This document shows, piece after piece, positions 42,119-51,279 of a stretch of 64,000 bases of DNA. Within the stretch, counting starts at the first letter, position 1. Every line of letters starts with the position of its first letter. The stretch comes from an uncultured Bellilinea sp. GTDB lineage: Bacteria > Chloroflexota > Anaerolineae > Anaerolineales > Anaerolineaceae. The stretch is taken from positions 203,149 to 267,148 of the forward strand of contig CALHYE010000002.1 of the NCBI GenBank assembly GCA_938040735.1. Direction: 5' to 3'. The notes beneath the pieces were generated by a model that was not told where the DNA came from, did no database searches, and was given only the letters and a program-made list of their open reading frames with translations. The position numbers and the translations under genes were made by a program.

Positions 42119-43831
42119 GTGATAATCCAAAAGATGATGAAGCGCCCGGCAAGTATCTGGTCAATTGTTTTGATGTTCGTCTTAAGCGCTAACGGCTGCC
42201 ATACCCTTGCGGAAGGCGATATTTCTACAGAGCCGGTTATTGCCGAACAAAACTTTGAAAATGCTATTATAACTTTACCCCCCCAGCCTACAGGCACGCC
42301 CATACCTGCCCGGCCGTCCTTAGAAAATATCTCTCCCGTTTTCTGGTATAGTGACCCCATACCGCTTGGGGTTCAGGCTTCTTTTTTAAGCGATGAGCAT
42401 GTCGAATGGGTAGAAAATGATGAACTGGCAGATTACTCGCTGAAAATTGTCCAATCCGTGGATAATCAGGACCGTGTTCTTATTCAATGGGTATATGCGA
42501 TTGCGGCTGCTTTTCCGACCATTCAGGATGAAATCGGTCTTGAAAGGGTGGTTAACTGTTGGCGGGGTTCCTGTGGTGGAGAATTTCGCCTTCTCGTGGC
42601 TAAGGAAACCCTGCCAATTTTTAATGCATTGTGGGGGGAAGCCGATCCGAAGAGTGTTTTGGTTGTGCCGGCTGAGGAACTTCTTGAAAAAGCATGGCAG
42701 GAAAGGAATCTGCGCGCCATCCTCCCCTTTGACCAACTCGAACCGCGTTGGAAGGCGCTTCGGGTAAACGGAATCTCGCCGCTCGATCAAAACTTTGCAT
42801 TGGAAAAGTACGCTCTAACCATCCATTGGGTGTGGCGGGTTCATGAACATAAGCCAATTGATTTTGCGGAAACTCCAAAAACCGTCATTACCAACCGGCT
42901 GCCAGAAAAGTTCACCAGTTTGATTCTCACCGGCACCACGGCTCTGGTTCGTCAAACCGCCGAGAGGATGGAACTGAACGGATTAGATTATCCCCTAAGG
43001 GACATTGGCGAATGGCTGCGTTCGACAGATATTACCCATGTCAGCAATGAGGTATCTTTTTTTGAAAATTGTCCGCCGGCGGTACCCGTGAGGGGTGGAC
43101 AACGGTTTTGTTCAAGCCCGCGTTATGTGGAGTTATTGACCTTGGCGGGGGTGGATGTGGTGGAATTGACCGGAAATCATTTGCTGGATTGGGGAAGTGA
43201 GCCATTTTTATATACTTTAAATCTGTACACTCAGAATGGAATTCAAACCTATGGCGGGGGTAAAAATCTGGAAGAAGCCCGCCAACCATTGCTGATCGAG
43301 CATCATGGGAATCGTTTAGCTTTAATCGGTTGTAACCGCGCCGGCCCAGATAATATTTGGGCTACAGATGAACAGCCCGGCCCATCCCCTTGCGACATGA
43401 AGGTGTTGGAAGAATTAATTAAAACCGTGAGAGATGAGGGGTATTTGCCGATTGTTACCTTTCAGCATTTCGAGGTTGAGGACTTCATGCCCATGAACCT
43501 GACTTTGCAGGAATTTGAGCAGACTGCCCGATATGGAGCGGTGATCGTCAGTGGAAGTCAGGCGCATTTTGCACATGGATTTGGATTTTATCAAAATCAT
43601 TTCATGCACTACGGCTTGGGTAATTTGTTTTTTGATCAAATGTTTCCCTTGCACCGCCGGCAATTCTTAGACCGGCATGTGTTCTACGATGGGAAATATC
43701 TTGGGGTGGAATTGTTAACCACAATTCTTGAAGATTATGCCAAACCGCGCCCGATGGACGAAGTTGAACGCGCCGAAATGTTAGAAGATTATTTTCGGGT
43801 AAGCGGATGGCTGGATACGGAGAAGCCATGA
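42119..43831 (+). CDS. CapA-like lipoprotein (poly-gamma-glutamate synthesis/capsule family), copy 1
   Basis: This 570-residue protein starts at GTG 42119; ATG 42134 is the alternative. A signal peptide ends at a lipobox-like ANGC (Cys27). Residues about 50-260 look like one half of a periplasmic-binding fold. The C-terminal half is a CapA domain: ILTGTTALVR, HVSNEVSF, VELTGNHLLDWG, LALIGCNRAGP, SGSQAHFAHGF and HYGLGNLFFDQM. CapA belongs to the metallophosphatase superfamily and takes part in poly-gamma-glutamate export or anchoring. No pgsB/pgsC gene is nearby, so the role is open. It overlaps the second copy by 4 nt. Confidence 0.83.
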   Translation: MIIQKMMKRPASIWSIVLMFVLSANGCHTLAEGDISTEPVIAEQNFENAIITLPPQPTGTPIPARPSLENISPVFWYSDPIPLGVQASFLSDEHVEWVENDELADYSLKIVQSVDNQDRVLIQWVYAIAAAFPTIQDEIGLERVVNCWRGSCGGEFRLLVAKETLPIFNALWGEADPKSVLVVPAEELLEKAWQERNLRAILPFDQLEPRWKALRVNGISPLDQNFALEKYALTIHWVWRVHEHKPIDFAETPKTVITNRLPEKFTSLILTGTTALVRQTAERMELNGLDYPLRDIGEWLRSTDITHVSNEVSFFENCPPAVPVRGGQRFCSSPRYVELLTLAGVDVVELTGNHLLDWGSEPFLYTLNLYTQNGIQTYGGGKNLEEARQPLLIEHHGNRLALIGCNRAGPDNIWATDEQPGPSPCDMKVLEELIKTVRDEGYLPIVTFQHFEVEDFMPMNLTLQEFEQTARYGAVIVSGSQAHFAHGFGFYQNHFMHYGLGNLFFDQMFPLHRRQFLDRHVFYDGKYLGVELLTTILEDYAKPRPMDEVERAEMLEDYFRVSGWLDTEKP

Positions 43832-45510
43832 GAAAAAAATGGGTTATTTCCCTTTGGGTTGTCTTTTGGATGAGCGGTTGTTCCGGATTGACCGTTAACC
43901 CAACTTCAACCTTATTCGCTTTCCAGGCAACCCCAACACAGCCAACCATGGCGACTGCAACGAATGTCCCCACAAAGACGGCTCAGCCTTCGCCGACATC
44001 AATTCCTCAACCGGTGGTCTGGCTGGATGCTTCACTTCCTGAAGGATTGCTCGATCAGATTGCCCAACAAAACATGCTGGAAAGCGACAGCCAAAAAGAA
44101 AAAGCCAATATGTGGCTGGAGCCAACCACCTCGGAAAAGGCGCAAGTGACCTGGGTGTTTGCATTGGTTGTTCCATTTCCATCGCTGACCGAGCAGGTTA
44201 ACTTTGATCAATTGAGGGATTGGTGGCAGGGTTACCCCGATGAACAAGCGCTTCCGATTTTTGTCACCGAAAATACCGCAAAATCGCTGGAACCGATTTT
44301 GGGAAAATTCTCCTCCCTCTATGTCATGGTGAAAGATCAGGAAGAACTTTTGGATGCGGTATGGGCTGTGCGGGATGCCCTGGCGATTGTACCGTTTGAG
44401 CAGTTAGAGCCGCGTTGGAAAGTGATCCCTTTGAAGGATCAATCTCCGATCAGTAATCAATTCGAAGTTGAGTCTTACCCGCTGGCGATTCACTATCGCT
44501 GGAATACTGCTTCGATCGGGGGTGTAAACCTGAATTTCCCAAAACTGACCTCCAACCGCGATAAAGATCAATTAACCGTACTGGTGATGACAGGAGTGAC
44601 CGCCCTCGTGCGGGCAACTGCGGTTCGGATGGAGCAAAAAGGCATGACCTATCCGGGGGAGGCAATTGGCGACTGGCTACGAGAGGCGGATTTGACCCAT
44701 ATCAGTAACGAAGTCTCTTTTTCACCGCGTTGTCCAGATCCGAAAATGGATCCCTATCCATTGATTTTTTGCAGCAAGCCAGAATATATTGAGTTGCTTG
44801 ACTCGGTAGACACGAATATTATTGACCTGACCGGAAATCACGGTGTGGATTGGGGACGGGATGCTTTATCCTTCTCTCTGGAACTTTACCGTTCGCGCGG
44901 ATGGTTTTATTTTGCGGCTGGAGAAAATCTAGCCGAAGCGCGCGAAGCAGTTTTGGTGGAGCATAATGGCAACCGCTTTGCTTTTATTGGTTGCAACCCG
45001 GCAGGACCGGCTTATATATGGGCAGGGGAAGACTTTGGCGGGGTGGCTCCCTGCGATTATACCTGGATTCAACAACGTATTCGCCAGTTAAGGGATGAAG
45101 GGTATCTGGTAATCTTTACCTTTCAATATTTTGAAACCTATCGTCACTGGGTGGAAGAGTTTGAGAGGCAAGATTTTCGTAAACCGGCTGATGCGGGCGC
45201 CGTGATTGTCAGTGGTTCGCAGGCGCACCACCCAATGGCGATGGAATTCTACGGAGAGTCTTTTATCCATTATGGTTTGGGAAACCTGTTTTTTGATCAG
45301 ATGTGGGTGGACACGGTTACGATACCGGAAGGTACGCGAAAAGAATTTATTGATCGGCATGTGTTTTATAATGGGAGACACATTTCAACTGAATTGCTGA
45401 CAGCCTATTTAGAAGATTATTCCCGCCCGCGCCCGATGAGCCCCAGCGAGCGCTATGATTTCTTGAAAGCCATTTTTACGGCAGCGGGATGGGGACCTTA
45501 TAATCCGTAA
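43828..45510 (+). CDS. CapA-like lipoprotein, copy 2
   Basis: This 560-residue paralogue of the preceding protein was started at the ATG that overlaps its stop (ATGA). Its signal peptide has lipobox MSGC (Cys18) and a Thr/Pro linker. The same order follows: a binding-protein-like N-terminal region (ending AIVPFEQLEPRWKVIPL, matching AILPFDQLEPRWKALRV in copy 1) and a CapA domain with LVMTGVTALVR, HISNEVSF, DLTGNHGVDWG, FAFIGCNPAGP, SGSQAHHPMAM and HYGLGNLFFDQM. The pair arose by tandem duplication and has diverged well, suggesting distinct or heteromeric roles. Confidence 0.83.
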   Translation: MRKKWVISLWVVFWMSGCSGLTVNPTSTLFAFQATPTQPTMATATNVPTKTAQPSPTSIPQPVVWLDASLPEGLLDQIAQQNMLESDSQKEKANMWLEPTTSEKAQVTWVFALVVPFPSLTEQVNFDQLRDWWQGYPDEQALPIFVTENTAKSLEPILGKFSSLYVMVKDQEELLDAVWAVRDALAIVPFEQLEPRWKVIPLKDQSPISNQFEVESYPLAIHYRWNTASIGGVNLNFPKLTSNRDKDQLTVLVMTGVTALVRATAVRMEQKGMTYPGEAIGDWLREADLTHISNEVSFSPRCPDPKMDPYPLIFCSKPEYIELLDSVDTNIIDLTGNHGVDWGRDALSFSLELYRSRGWFYFAAGENLAEAREAVLVEHNGNRFAFIGCNPAGPAYIWAGEDFGGVAPCDYTWIQQRIRQLRDEGYLVIFTFQYFETYRHWVEEFERQDFRKPADAGAVIVSGSQAHHPMAMEFYGESFIHYGLGNLFFDQMWVDTVTIPEGTRKEFIDRHVFYNGRHISTELLTAYLEDYSRPRPMSPSERYDFLKAIFTAAGWGPYNP

Positions 45511-45527
45511 TTTTTGAGGAGGCAATG

Positions 45528-46163
45528 ATGAAAATTTGGGATATTTCCTTAACCATTTCACCGAATCTGCCTACGTGGCCGGGCGATCCAAAAGCGGTGA
45601 TTGAGCGGGTAAGCGCGATTGCCAGCGGAGCAAATGCCAATGTCTCCCGGATGGATATGGGGGTGCATACGGGCACGCATGTTGACGCGCCTCTGCATTT
45701 TATTGACGGCACCAGTTCGGTAGATGCGATGAATCTGGAGGTGTTGATTGGACCGGCCAGGGTAGTCCAGGTAGGGGATGAAGTAAATGTGATTACCCGC
45801 GAAGTTCTGGAGAGTTTGGAAATTCCCGCCGGCACAAGCCGGATTTTGTTCAAAACCCGCAATTCGCAGTACTGGGCCAATCAGGTGCGGGAGTTTAAGA
45901 CCGATTTTGTGGGGATTGATGAAAGCGGCTCAAAATATTTGGTTGAGAAAGGCATTCGCCTGGTCGGGGTGGATTATTTGTCGGTTGCGCCGTATAAACA
46001 ATCCCGTCCGACCCACCAAATTTTGTTGGGTGTAAATATGGTGATTATAGAAGGGCTTGATCTTTCTGCAGTGCAGCCGGGTGAATATCAATTGATCTGC
46101 CTGCCGTTGAAAATTGGGGGCAGTGACGGCGCACCGGCGCGAGCCGTGTTGATCCGCGAGTGA
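45528..46163 (+). CDS. Cyclase family protein (kynurenine formamidase-like)
   Basis: This 211-residue protein was started at the second of two adjacent ATGs, which sits 5 nt after GGAGG (the first is only 2 nt away). It has the cyclase/KynB signature HTGTHVDAPLHF for metal binding, preceded by WDISLTISPNLPTWPGDP and followed by GIDESGS and RLVGVDYLSVAP. Members are metal-dependent amide hydrolases such as kynurenine formamidase or isatin hydrolase. No tryptophan degradation gene is near, so the substrate is unknown. It follows the CapA pair by 17 nt on the same strand. Confidence 0.88.
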   Translation: MKIWDISLTISPNLPTWPGDPKAVIERVSAIASGANANVSRMDMGVHTGTHVDAPLHFIDGTSSVDAMNLEVLIGPARVVQVGDEVNVITREVLESLEIPAGTSRILFKTRNSQYWANQVREFKTDFVGIDESGSKYLVEKGIRLVGVDYLSVAPYKQSRPTHQILLGVNMVIIEGLDLSAVQPGEYQLICLPLKIGGSDGAPARAVLIRE

Positions 46164-46174
46164 GCTTACTGGCT

Positions 46175-46954
46175 TTAGCCCGGGGTGATCAGCGTATAAC
46201 CGCCGTCAATCACGATGACCTGCCCGCGTATCATAAAAGCATCCGGGCTGCATAAAAAGGCAACCAATCTGGCAACATCCTCCGGCTGAACCAGCCGCCC
46301 GGCAGGGGTGTTTTCAATCGCACGGGGAATGACCTGCGGATTGGAGAGCGAGGCAAAATGTTTGAGCGCATCGGTTTCTACAAGAGAGGGTGAAACGGCA
46401 TTCACAACAATATTCAATGGCGCTAATTCCACTGCCAGATAACGAGTCAGGGCTTCTAATGCGGCTTTGGAAGCCCCAACTGCAACATAATCCGGCAAAA
46501 CGCGATGGCTGCCCGGCGAGGAAATTGCCACTATAAACCCGCCGCCTCTCTTTTGCATGAGCGGTGCAGCCCGTTGGGCAGCAAAAAGAAAGGCGCGGGC
46601 ATTGACATTCATGGTGTGGTCCCAACCGGTTTCTTTTTGCTGGAGCGCTGGACGGTTAAAACCAGAGGCGGCGTTGCTGATAAAGATATCCAATCCGCCA
46701 AATTGTTGTTCGACAGTATCAAACAAGCGGTGAATATCCTCGATTTTTCCGACATTGGCTCGGAAAATCTCTGCCCGGCGTCCCATCTGGCGGATTTGTT
46801 GGGCAACTTCTTCAGCAGGAGCTTGATTGCGGACAAAATTAATCACTACATCTGCACCCCGTTCGGCAAGCAAAAGGGCGATAGCTCTGCCGATTCCGCG
46901 TCCCCCACCGGTGATTAGCGCAATTTTTCCTGAAAATGGGAGGTTCTCATTCAT
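46175..46954 (-). CDS. fabL: Enoyl-[acyl-carrier-protein] reductase FabL-like SDR
   Basis: This 259-residue short-chain dehydrogenase has the NADP loop TGGGRGIGRAIA, ISNAASGFNRPALQQKETGWDHTMNVNARAFLF, and YVAVGASKAALEALTRYLAVELAPLNIVVNAVSP, ending MIRGQVIVIDGG. The catalytic Tyr and Lys are spaced Y-x6-K, as in enoyl-ACP reductase III (FabL), not Y-x3-K as in FabG. FabL performs the last reduction of the fatty acid elongation cycle. It overlaps the DUF309 gene by 4 nt. An unrelated SDR role cannot be excluded from sequence alone. Confidence 0.83.
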   Translation of the reverse strand: MNENLPFSGKIALITGGGRGIGRAIALLLAERGADVVINFVRNQAPAEEVAQQIRQMGRRAEIFRANVGKIEDIHRLFDTVEQQFGGLDIFISNAASGFNRPALQQKETGWDHTMNVNARAFLFAAQRAAPLMQKRGGGFIVAISSPGSHRVLPDYVAVGASKAALEALTRYLAVELAPLNIVVNAVSPSLVETDALKHFASLSNPQVIPRAIENTPAGRLVQPEDVARLVAFLCSPDAFMIRGQVIVIDGGYTLITPG

Positions 46955-47394
46955 GGAAGGTTACCTTCAAAGAGAATAGGTTTTAGTAAATTTGGATCAA
47001 ACCGGTAGATGTTCTCTGCGCCCAGTTCAATCAACTTTTCTTCGGCTTGTAAGGCGTCTTTTTTCAGTTGATTTAGGTTTACCCCACAGTAGATGGAAGG
47101 ATAGGCAGCCAGCCATTTTTTAGCGCGGTCGAACATCTTGACCGCTCCACGATAGTTGCCTTTAAGGATATGATAATAGGCAACGCCAATCTGAAGGATA
47201 CCGCGGTAAAACTCTCGGGTCGGTCCGGTTTCATCGCGCCAGGCCAGTTCTAGGGCTTCGTGGGCTTCAAAATATTCACCCTTGTTGAATAATTCAATTC
47301 CAATTCTGGCTTGAGGGTGGAGTTCTCCAAAACGGGAATTCTCGAATTCTTCTGGGGTAAAGCGTTGTTCGGGGTAAATCGGTTCATGGGGCAT
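46951..47394 (-). CDS. DUF309 family protein
   Basis: This 147-residue all-helical protein has the DUF309 signature: GIELFNKGEYFEAHEALELAWRDETGPTREFYRGILQIGVAYYHILKGNYRGAVKMFDRA. The EAHE histidine and glutamates and the following Arg/Gly pattern are conserved in the family, whose function is unknown. Its stop overlaps the FabL start (ATGA), so it is the first gene of a two-gene operon. Confidence 0.88.
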   Translation of the reverse strand: MPHEPIYPEQRFTPEEFENSRFGELHPQARIGIELFNKGEYFEAHEALELAWRDETGPTREFYRGILQIGVAYYHILKGNYRGAVKMFDRAKKWLAAYPSIYCGVNLNQLKKDALQAEEKLIELGAENIYRFDPNLLKPILFEGNLP

Positions 47395-47429
47395 AGGGTT
47401 TACTCAGGCAGTGCGCATAATTTGGGGGG

Positions 47430-47438
47430 ATTATAGCA
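47430..47438 (-). promoter_or_regulatory. Extended -10 promoter of the DUF309-fabL operon
   Basis: TGCTATAAT on the minus strand is an extended -10 (TGnTATAAT). Transcription would start about 30 nt before the DUF309 start. No strong -35 is needed or seen. Confidence 0.55.
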
Positions 47439-47526
47439 CAGGTGGTTCTTCAATTTTCTTTTCATTCAATTGAGAGTTGTGATAGGATAGAAGCAGAGAA
47501 TCTTTTTAATTTTTCAAGGTTAAGAT

Positions 47527-48876
47527 ATGCCTTCAAAGCCAACTGCTGATTTTTTGCAAGCCTGTTTGGAGCATAATTTTTGGACATGGTCCGCCCAGAG
47601 TAGGGTTAATCCCATACCGGTTGTGAAAGCCAAAGGAGTGTATTTTTGGGATGTTGAAGGGAAGAGGTATTTAGACCTGAATTCAATGGTGATGTGCGTT
47701 AACATCGGTCATGGCGATGAAAGGGTGATCGAAGCCATTGTGGAACAGGTGCGACAATTACCGTTTGCCGGCCCACAGATGGCGACCAAGCCGCGAGGTG
47801 AATTGTGTCAAAAATTGACCGAAATCGTCCCGCTGGGTCTATCCAAATTTTTGTTCACGCTTGGGGGGGCGGATGCGAATGAAAATGCCATTAAACTGGC
47901 GCGGGGCTATACCGGACGTTTCAAAATTCTGACCCGCTACCGATCCTACCACGGGGCAACCTACGGGGCAATTTCCCTGACCGGGGATCCGCGGCGCGTG
48001 GCGTGGGAACCCAATACCATGCCGGGAGTGGTTCATTTTCTTGACCCCTATCGTTACCGCTCCACTTTTCACCGCTTAAATCCGGATATTTCGGAAGAGG
48101 AGTTCAGCCGGGATTATCTGAATCATTTGGAAGAAATCATCCAGTATGAACGCCCTGAAACGATCGCAGCGATCCTCATAGAAACAGTCACCGGCACCAA
48201 TGGAATCATCATTCCTCCGGCCGGTTATTTACAGGGTGTGCGAGAAATTTGTGACCGGTATGGCATTCTAATGATCTGCGATGAGGTGATGAGTGGGTTT
48301 GGGCGAACCGGCGAGTGGTTTGCGGTAGACCACTGGAAGGTAGCGCCGGACATTATGACGATGGCAAAGGGGTTAACTTCGGCGTATGCCCCGTTAGGCG
48401 CAGTCGCCATGAAACCGGAAATCGCCTCTGCGTTTGATGAGAGAGTTTATGAGGGAGGATTGACCTTCAACGGCCATCCACTCTCGTTGGCGGCAGCGAT
48501 TGCAACGATCAAGGTGATGCAAGAGGATCATCTGGTAGAACGGGCGCGCCAAATGGGCGAAGTGTTGGCGGATATGCTGGCTGAACTGGCTCAGCGGCAT
48601 CCTTCCATTGGAGAGGTGCGTTCAATTGGACTTTTTGGGGCCATTGAACTGGTGAAGAATCGGCGGAGCAAAATCCCCATGGCGCCTTTCAACCAAAGCA
48701 GCCCGGAAATGATCGCTTTGCGTAAGTATTTGCTGGATCACGGCATCTTTCTGTATACGCATTGGCATACAATTTTGCTGATCCCGCCTCTGATTATTAC
48801 TGAAGAACAGTTAGCGGAAGGATTTGAGGTGATTGACCGCGCGTTGGCAATCACCGATGCAGCCGTTGAAGAGTGA
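47527..48876 (+). CDS. Class III PLP-dependent aminotransferase
   Basis: This 449-residue enzyme has the class III pattern: VYFWDVEGKRYLDLNSMVMCVNIGHGDERVIEAI, LFTLGGADANENAIKLARGYTG, RYRSYHGATYGAISLTGDPRR, LMICDEVMSGFGRTGEWFAVDHW, and the PLP lysine in MTMAKGLTSAYAPLGAV. Family members use omega-amino acids, taurine, beta-alanine, putrescine or polyamines with pyruvate or 2-oxoglutarate. The neighbours do not indicate the substrate. No clear ribosome binding site is visible before ATG 47527. It is followed 74 nt later by trxB. Confidence 0.88.
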   Translation: MPSKPTADFLQACLEHNFWTWSAQSRVNPIPVVKAKGVYFWDVEGKRYLDLNSMVMCVNIGHGDERVIEAIVEQVRQLPFAGPQMATKPRGELCQKLTEIVPLGLSKFLFTLGGADANENAIKLARGYTGRFKILTRYRSYHGATYGAISLTGDPRRVAWEPNTMPGVVHFLDPYRYRSTFHRLNPDISEEEFSRDYLNHLEEIIQYERPETIAAILIETVTGTNGIIIPPAGYLQGVREICDRYGILMICDEVMSGFGRTGEWFAVDHWKVAPDIMTMAKGLTSAYAPLGAVAMKPEIASAFDERVYEGGLTFNGHPLSLAAAIATIKVMQEDHLVERARQMGEVLADMLAELAQRHPSIGEVRSIGLFGAIELVKNRRSKIPMAPFNQSSPEMIALRKYLLDHGIFLYTHWHTILLIPPLIITEEQLAEGFEVIDRALAITDAAVEE

Positions 48877-48950
48877 GCGCCCGGAATGTAACCATTTGGG
48901 TGTTTTGACATCTAAACACTGGAAATTGAGATCATTGAGGAGATTACACC

Positions 48951-49928
48951 ATGGAATTTAACCTTTCTGAAGTTGGATTGGGCAAAAACCCAAAGCAGGA
49001 AAGCAAAGTTGAAAAAGTGTTGATTTTAGGCGCCGGCCCGGCTGGGCTTTCGGCGGCTTTATATGCGGCGAGGGCGGAATTGAGTCCGCTGGTGTTGACC
49101 GGCATGGAGATGGGAGGGCAGGCATCCCTCACCCATACGATTGAAAATTATCCCGGTTTTCCGGAGGGAATTGGCGGCGCTGAATTGGGCGAACTGTTTC
49201 GCCAGCAGGCGGAACGTTTTGGCGCACGTTTTGAATATGATCTGGCTACTGCAGTGGATTTGAGCCGGCGACCTTTTAAAGTCAGCACATATAATCAACA
49301 ATATCTGGCGGAAACCTTAATCATTGCAACCGGGGCCAGCCCAAATCATCTCAACGTCCCCAAAGAGAGCGAATTGACCGGACGGGGCGTTTCTTATTGC
49401 GCAACTTGTGACGGTTGGTTCTTCAAAGATAAAAAGGTGGTGGTGGTTGGCGGCGGCGATAGCGCTTTGGAGGAAGGATTATTCTTAACCCGTTATGCCA
49501 CCGATGTAACCATCATTCACCGCCGGGATCAATTAAGGGCCGGCGCGATATTGCAAAAACGCGCTCGCGAGAATCCAAAAATTCACTTCATTTGGGACAC
49601 GGTGGTTAGCGAAATTCTTGGCAATGGTGTGGTCAACGGCGTGCGTTTAACGAATGTAAAGTCGGGAGAAACGACAGATTTTGCAACCGATGGCGTGTTT
49701 ATTTTTATCGGTCACACACCCAACACACAAATCTTTCAGGGGCAATTGGATATGACGCCGCAGGGATATATCGTCACGGATATGCAAATGCGGACGAGCG
49801 TTGAGGGTGTTTTTGCGGCTGGTGAGGTAATGGATCCGCATTATCGTCAGGTGGTTACCTCTGCCGGGATGGGAGCAGCGGCGGCGATTGAAGCTACCCG
49901 CTTTTTAGAGGCGCATTCCAGCGACTAA
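48951..49928 (+). CDS. trxB: Thioredoxin-disulfide reductase
   Basis: This 325-residue flavoenzyme was started at ATG 48951 after GAGGAG. The FAD loop VLILGAGPAGLSAALYAARAEL is preceded by a ~20-residue extra N-terminus. It has the redox site YCATCDGWFF (CxxC), the NADPH loop VVVGGGDSALEEGLFL, and the C-terminal FAD motif GVFAAGEVMDPHYRQVVTSAGMGAAAA. It reduces thioredoxin with NADPH in the cytoplasm. In the CxxC, the two middle residues are Ala-Thr as usual. A strong terminator follows. Confidence 0.94.
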   Translation: MEFNLSEVGLGKNPKQESKVEKVLILGAGPAGLSAALYAARAELSPLVLTGMEMGGQASLTHTIENYPGFPEGIGGAELGELFRQQAERFGARFEYDLATAVDLSRRPFKVSTYNQQYLAETLIIATGASPNHLNVPKESELTGRGVSYCATCDGWFFKDKKVVVVGGGDSALEEGLFLTRYATDVTIIHRRDQLRAGAILQKRARENPKIHFIWDTVVSEILGNGVVNGVRLTNVKSGETTDFATDGVFIFIGHTPNTQIFQGQLDMTPQGYIVTDMQMRTSVEGVFAAGEVMDPHYRQVVTSAGMGAAAAIEATRFLEAHSSD

Positions 49929-49945
49929 ATATTTTTAGAGAAAAT

Positions 49946-49982
49946 AAAACGGGTGCGTCACAAAGGGAACGCACCCGTTTTT
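49946..49982. terminator. Bidirectional terminator between trxB and the LysM gene
   Basis: AAAACGGGTGCGT and ACGCACCCGTTTT form a perfect 13-bp stem with a 10-nt loop, with T-run and A-run flanks. It lies between convergent genes. Confidence 0.9.
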
Positions 49983-49985
49983 GAT

Positions 49986-51158
49986 TTATGGGGTTGGTGA
50001 ACTTTGGGCGCTTCCGGCGCTCCACCAGACGAAAGTTCGTGAGGCGCTGGCAGCGCCAGCAGTGTCATAAATCGGTTTCCCATCAGCAGAGGTGCCGATT
50101 TGGCGGACGGGCACAACATACCAGCGTAAGACGTGGGGAGTGTTATCGGTGGGGCGGAAGGAGGCCGGTACAATAAACTTAGTGTCGGTAACATACTCGG
50201 TCAGGCGGCGGCCTTTGCCTTCGGTGATGTCCTCCACACTGACGGCATAGGCTTCATTTTGGCGTAAAGTGCCTACAGATGCCCACTGTAAGGTAACCGA
50301 ATCATTTGCCGCGGTAAATACCGCTCCATCAGCCGGCAGCAGCAAATTTGGGGCCGCATAAGGCGGTGGATTGGTAGGAGTAGGGGTAGGGCCGGGTGTC
50401 GGCAGGCGTTCGCAGAGAGGGATATTGAGGGTCATCCCCTCATAGACCACATCCGATGGTAAGCCATTGTAAGATTTGATGGCATCTGCCGAAACATTGT
50501 AATTGCGGGCAATGCCGCTCAGCGTATCTCCGCTTTGCACTTTGTAGGGAAACATCTGACAGGCGACTTCGGTTGCCTGTTGAGGGCTGAGCGTGTTTGT
50601 CGGCTGGGGGGATGGGGTAGGAGTTGGCTGCGGAATCAACAAAATGTTGCCGGGAACGAGATTGTCGCAGGCAGGTGAGAGCTTGTTAAGCTGGATAATA
50701 CTGTTGACCGAAACGCCAAAGTTGTATGCAATGGTTAAACAAGTATCAAGGGGTTGTATGCGGTATTCCTGAGGCGGCAAGGGCGTAAAGGTGGGCTGGG
50801 GAGTTGGCGTTTCGGTGGCTGTGGGGGTCAGGGTAATGGTTGGGGTGAGGCTGGCTGTAGGGCTTGGGGTTGAATTATTTGAAACAGCGGGGGCAGATGC
50901 CTGAAAGACGGCAAAAACCGTGCCTGCGCCGATCGCAAGCAGCAAGAGGATCAAACCAATTGCTGCCGGTAACGAGAGGGTCAATTGAGGCATCCGCGGG
51001 GTGTCCACAAATTCCGCTTTCTTTTTTCCTTCCGACGAAGAAGGTTTATCCGTGTTGAACTGGCGGCCACAAACCAGACAGCGTGTTGCATTAATGCTTA
51101 ATTTCGTCCCACAGGTTGGGCAAATTTTTGTTTTTGAGGTAAGTTCTTCTGGACTCAT
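49986..51158 (-). CDS. Zinc-ribbon, single-pass membrane protein with two LysM domains
   Basis: This 390-residue protein was started at MSPEELTSKTK; an in-frame ATG 57 nt upstream lies before the probable transcription start. The order is: a cytoplasmic zinc ribbon (CPTCGTKLSINATRCLVC), one membrane segment (about residues 62-90), a long Thr/Pro/Ser linker, LysM 1 (YRIQPLDTCLTIAYNFGVSV), LysM 2 (YKVQSGDTLSGIARNYNVSA), a second Pro-rich linker, and a C-terminal beta-sandwich (LLLPADGAVFTAANDSVTLQWASV). LysM domains bind peptidoglycan or chitin-like glycans, so the outside part likely tethers to cell wall while the zinc ribbon faces the cytoplasm. No clear ribosome binding site is seen. Confidence 0.85.
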   Translation of the reverse strand: MSPEELTSKTKICPTCGTKLSINATRCLVCGRQFNTDKPSSSEGKKKAEFVDTPRMPQLTLSLPAAIGLILLLLAIGAGTVFAVFQASAPAVSNNSTPSPTASLTPTITLTPTATETPTPQPTFTPLPPQEYRIQPLDTCLTIAYNFGVSVNSIIQLNKLSPACDNLVPGNILLIPQPTPTPSPQPTNTLSPQQATEVACQMFPYKVQSGDTLSGIARNYNVSADAIKSYNGLPSDVVYEGMTLNIPLCERLPTPGPTPTPTNPPPYAAPNLLLPADGAVFTAANDSVTLQWASVGTLRQNEAYAVSVEDITEGKGRRLTEYVTDTKFIVPASFRPTDNTPHVLRWYVVPVRQIGTSADGKPIYDTAGAASASRTFVWWSAGSAQSSPTP

Positions 51159-51203
51159 AGGCTTTGTTTTAATCCAATTACCGGGAAACCCCCGGCGCTT
51201 GAG

Positions 51204-51230
51204 ATTATAACACATTCAAAAATTTGACAA
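51204..51230 (-). promoter_or_regulatory. Promoter of the LysM membrane protein gene
   Basis: On the minus strand, TTGTCA (51230-51225) is 15 bp from TATAAT (51209-51204), with an extended TGTTATAAT. A small hairpin CCGGG-AAACC-CCCGG (51181-51195) would lie near the 5' end of the mRNA. Confidence 0.55.
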
Positions 51231-51243
51231 GGGCAAAATCCTT

Positions 51244-51272
51244 TTGCGTGAAATTTATCCGTATGGTATGCT
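51244..51272 (+). promoter_or_regulatory. Candidate promoter of hemW
   Basis: TTGCGT (51244-51249) and TATGCT (51267-51272) are 17 bp apart, ending 7 nt before the hemW ATG. The position would make the mRNA nearly leaderless, although an AGGA is also present. Confidence 0.35.
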
Positions 51273-51279
51273 AGGAAAC

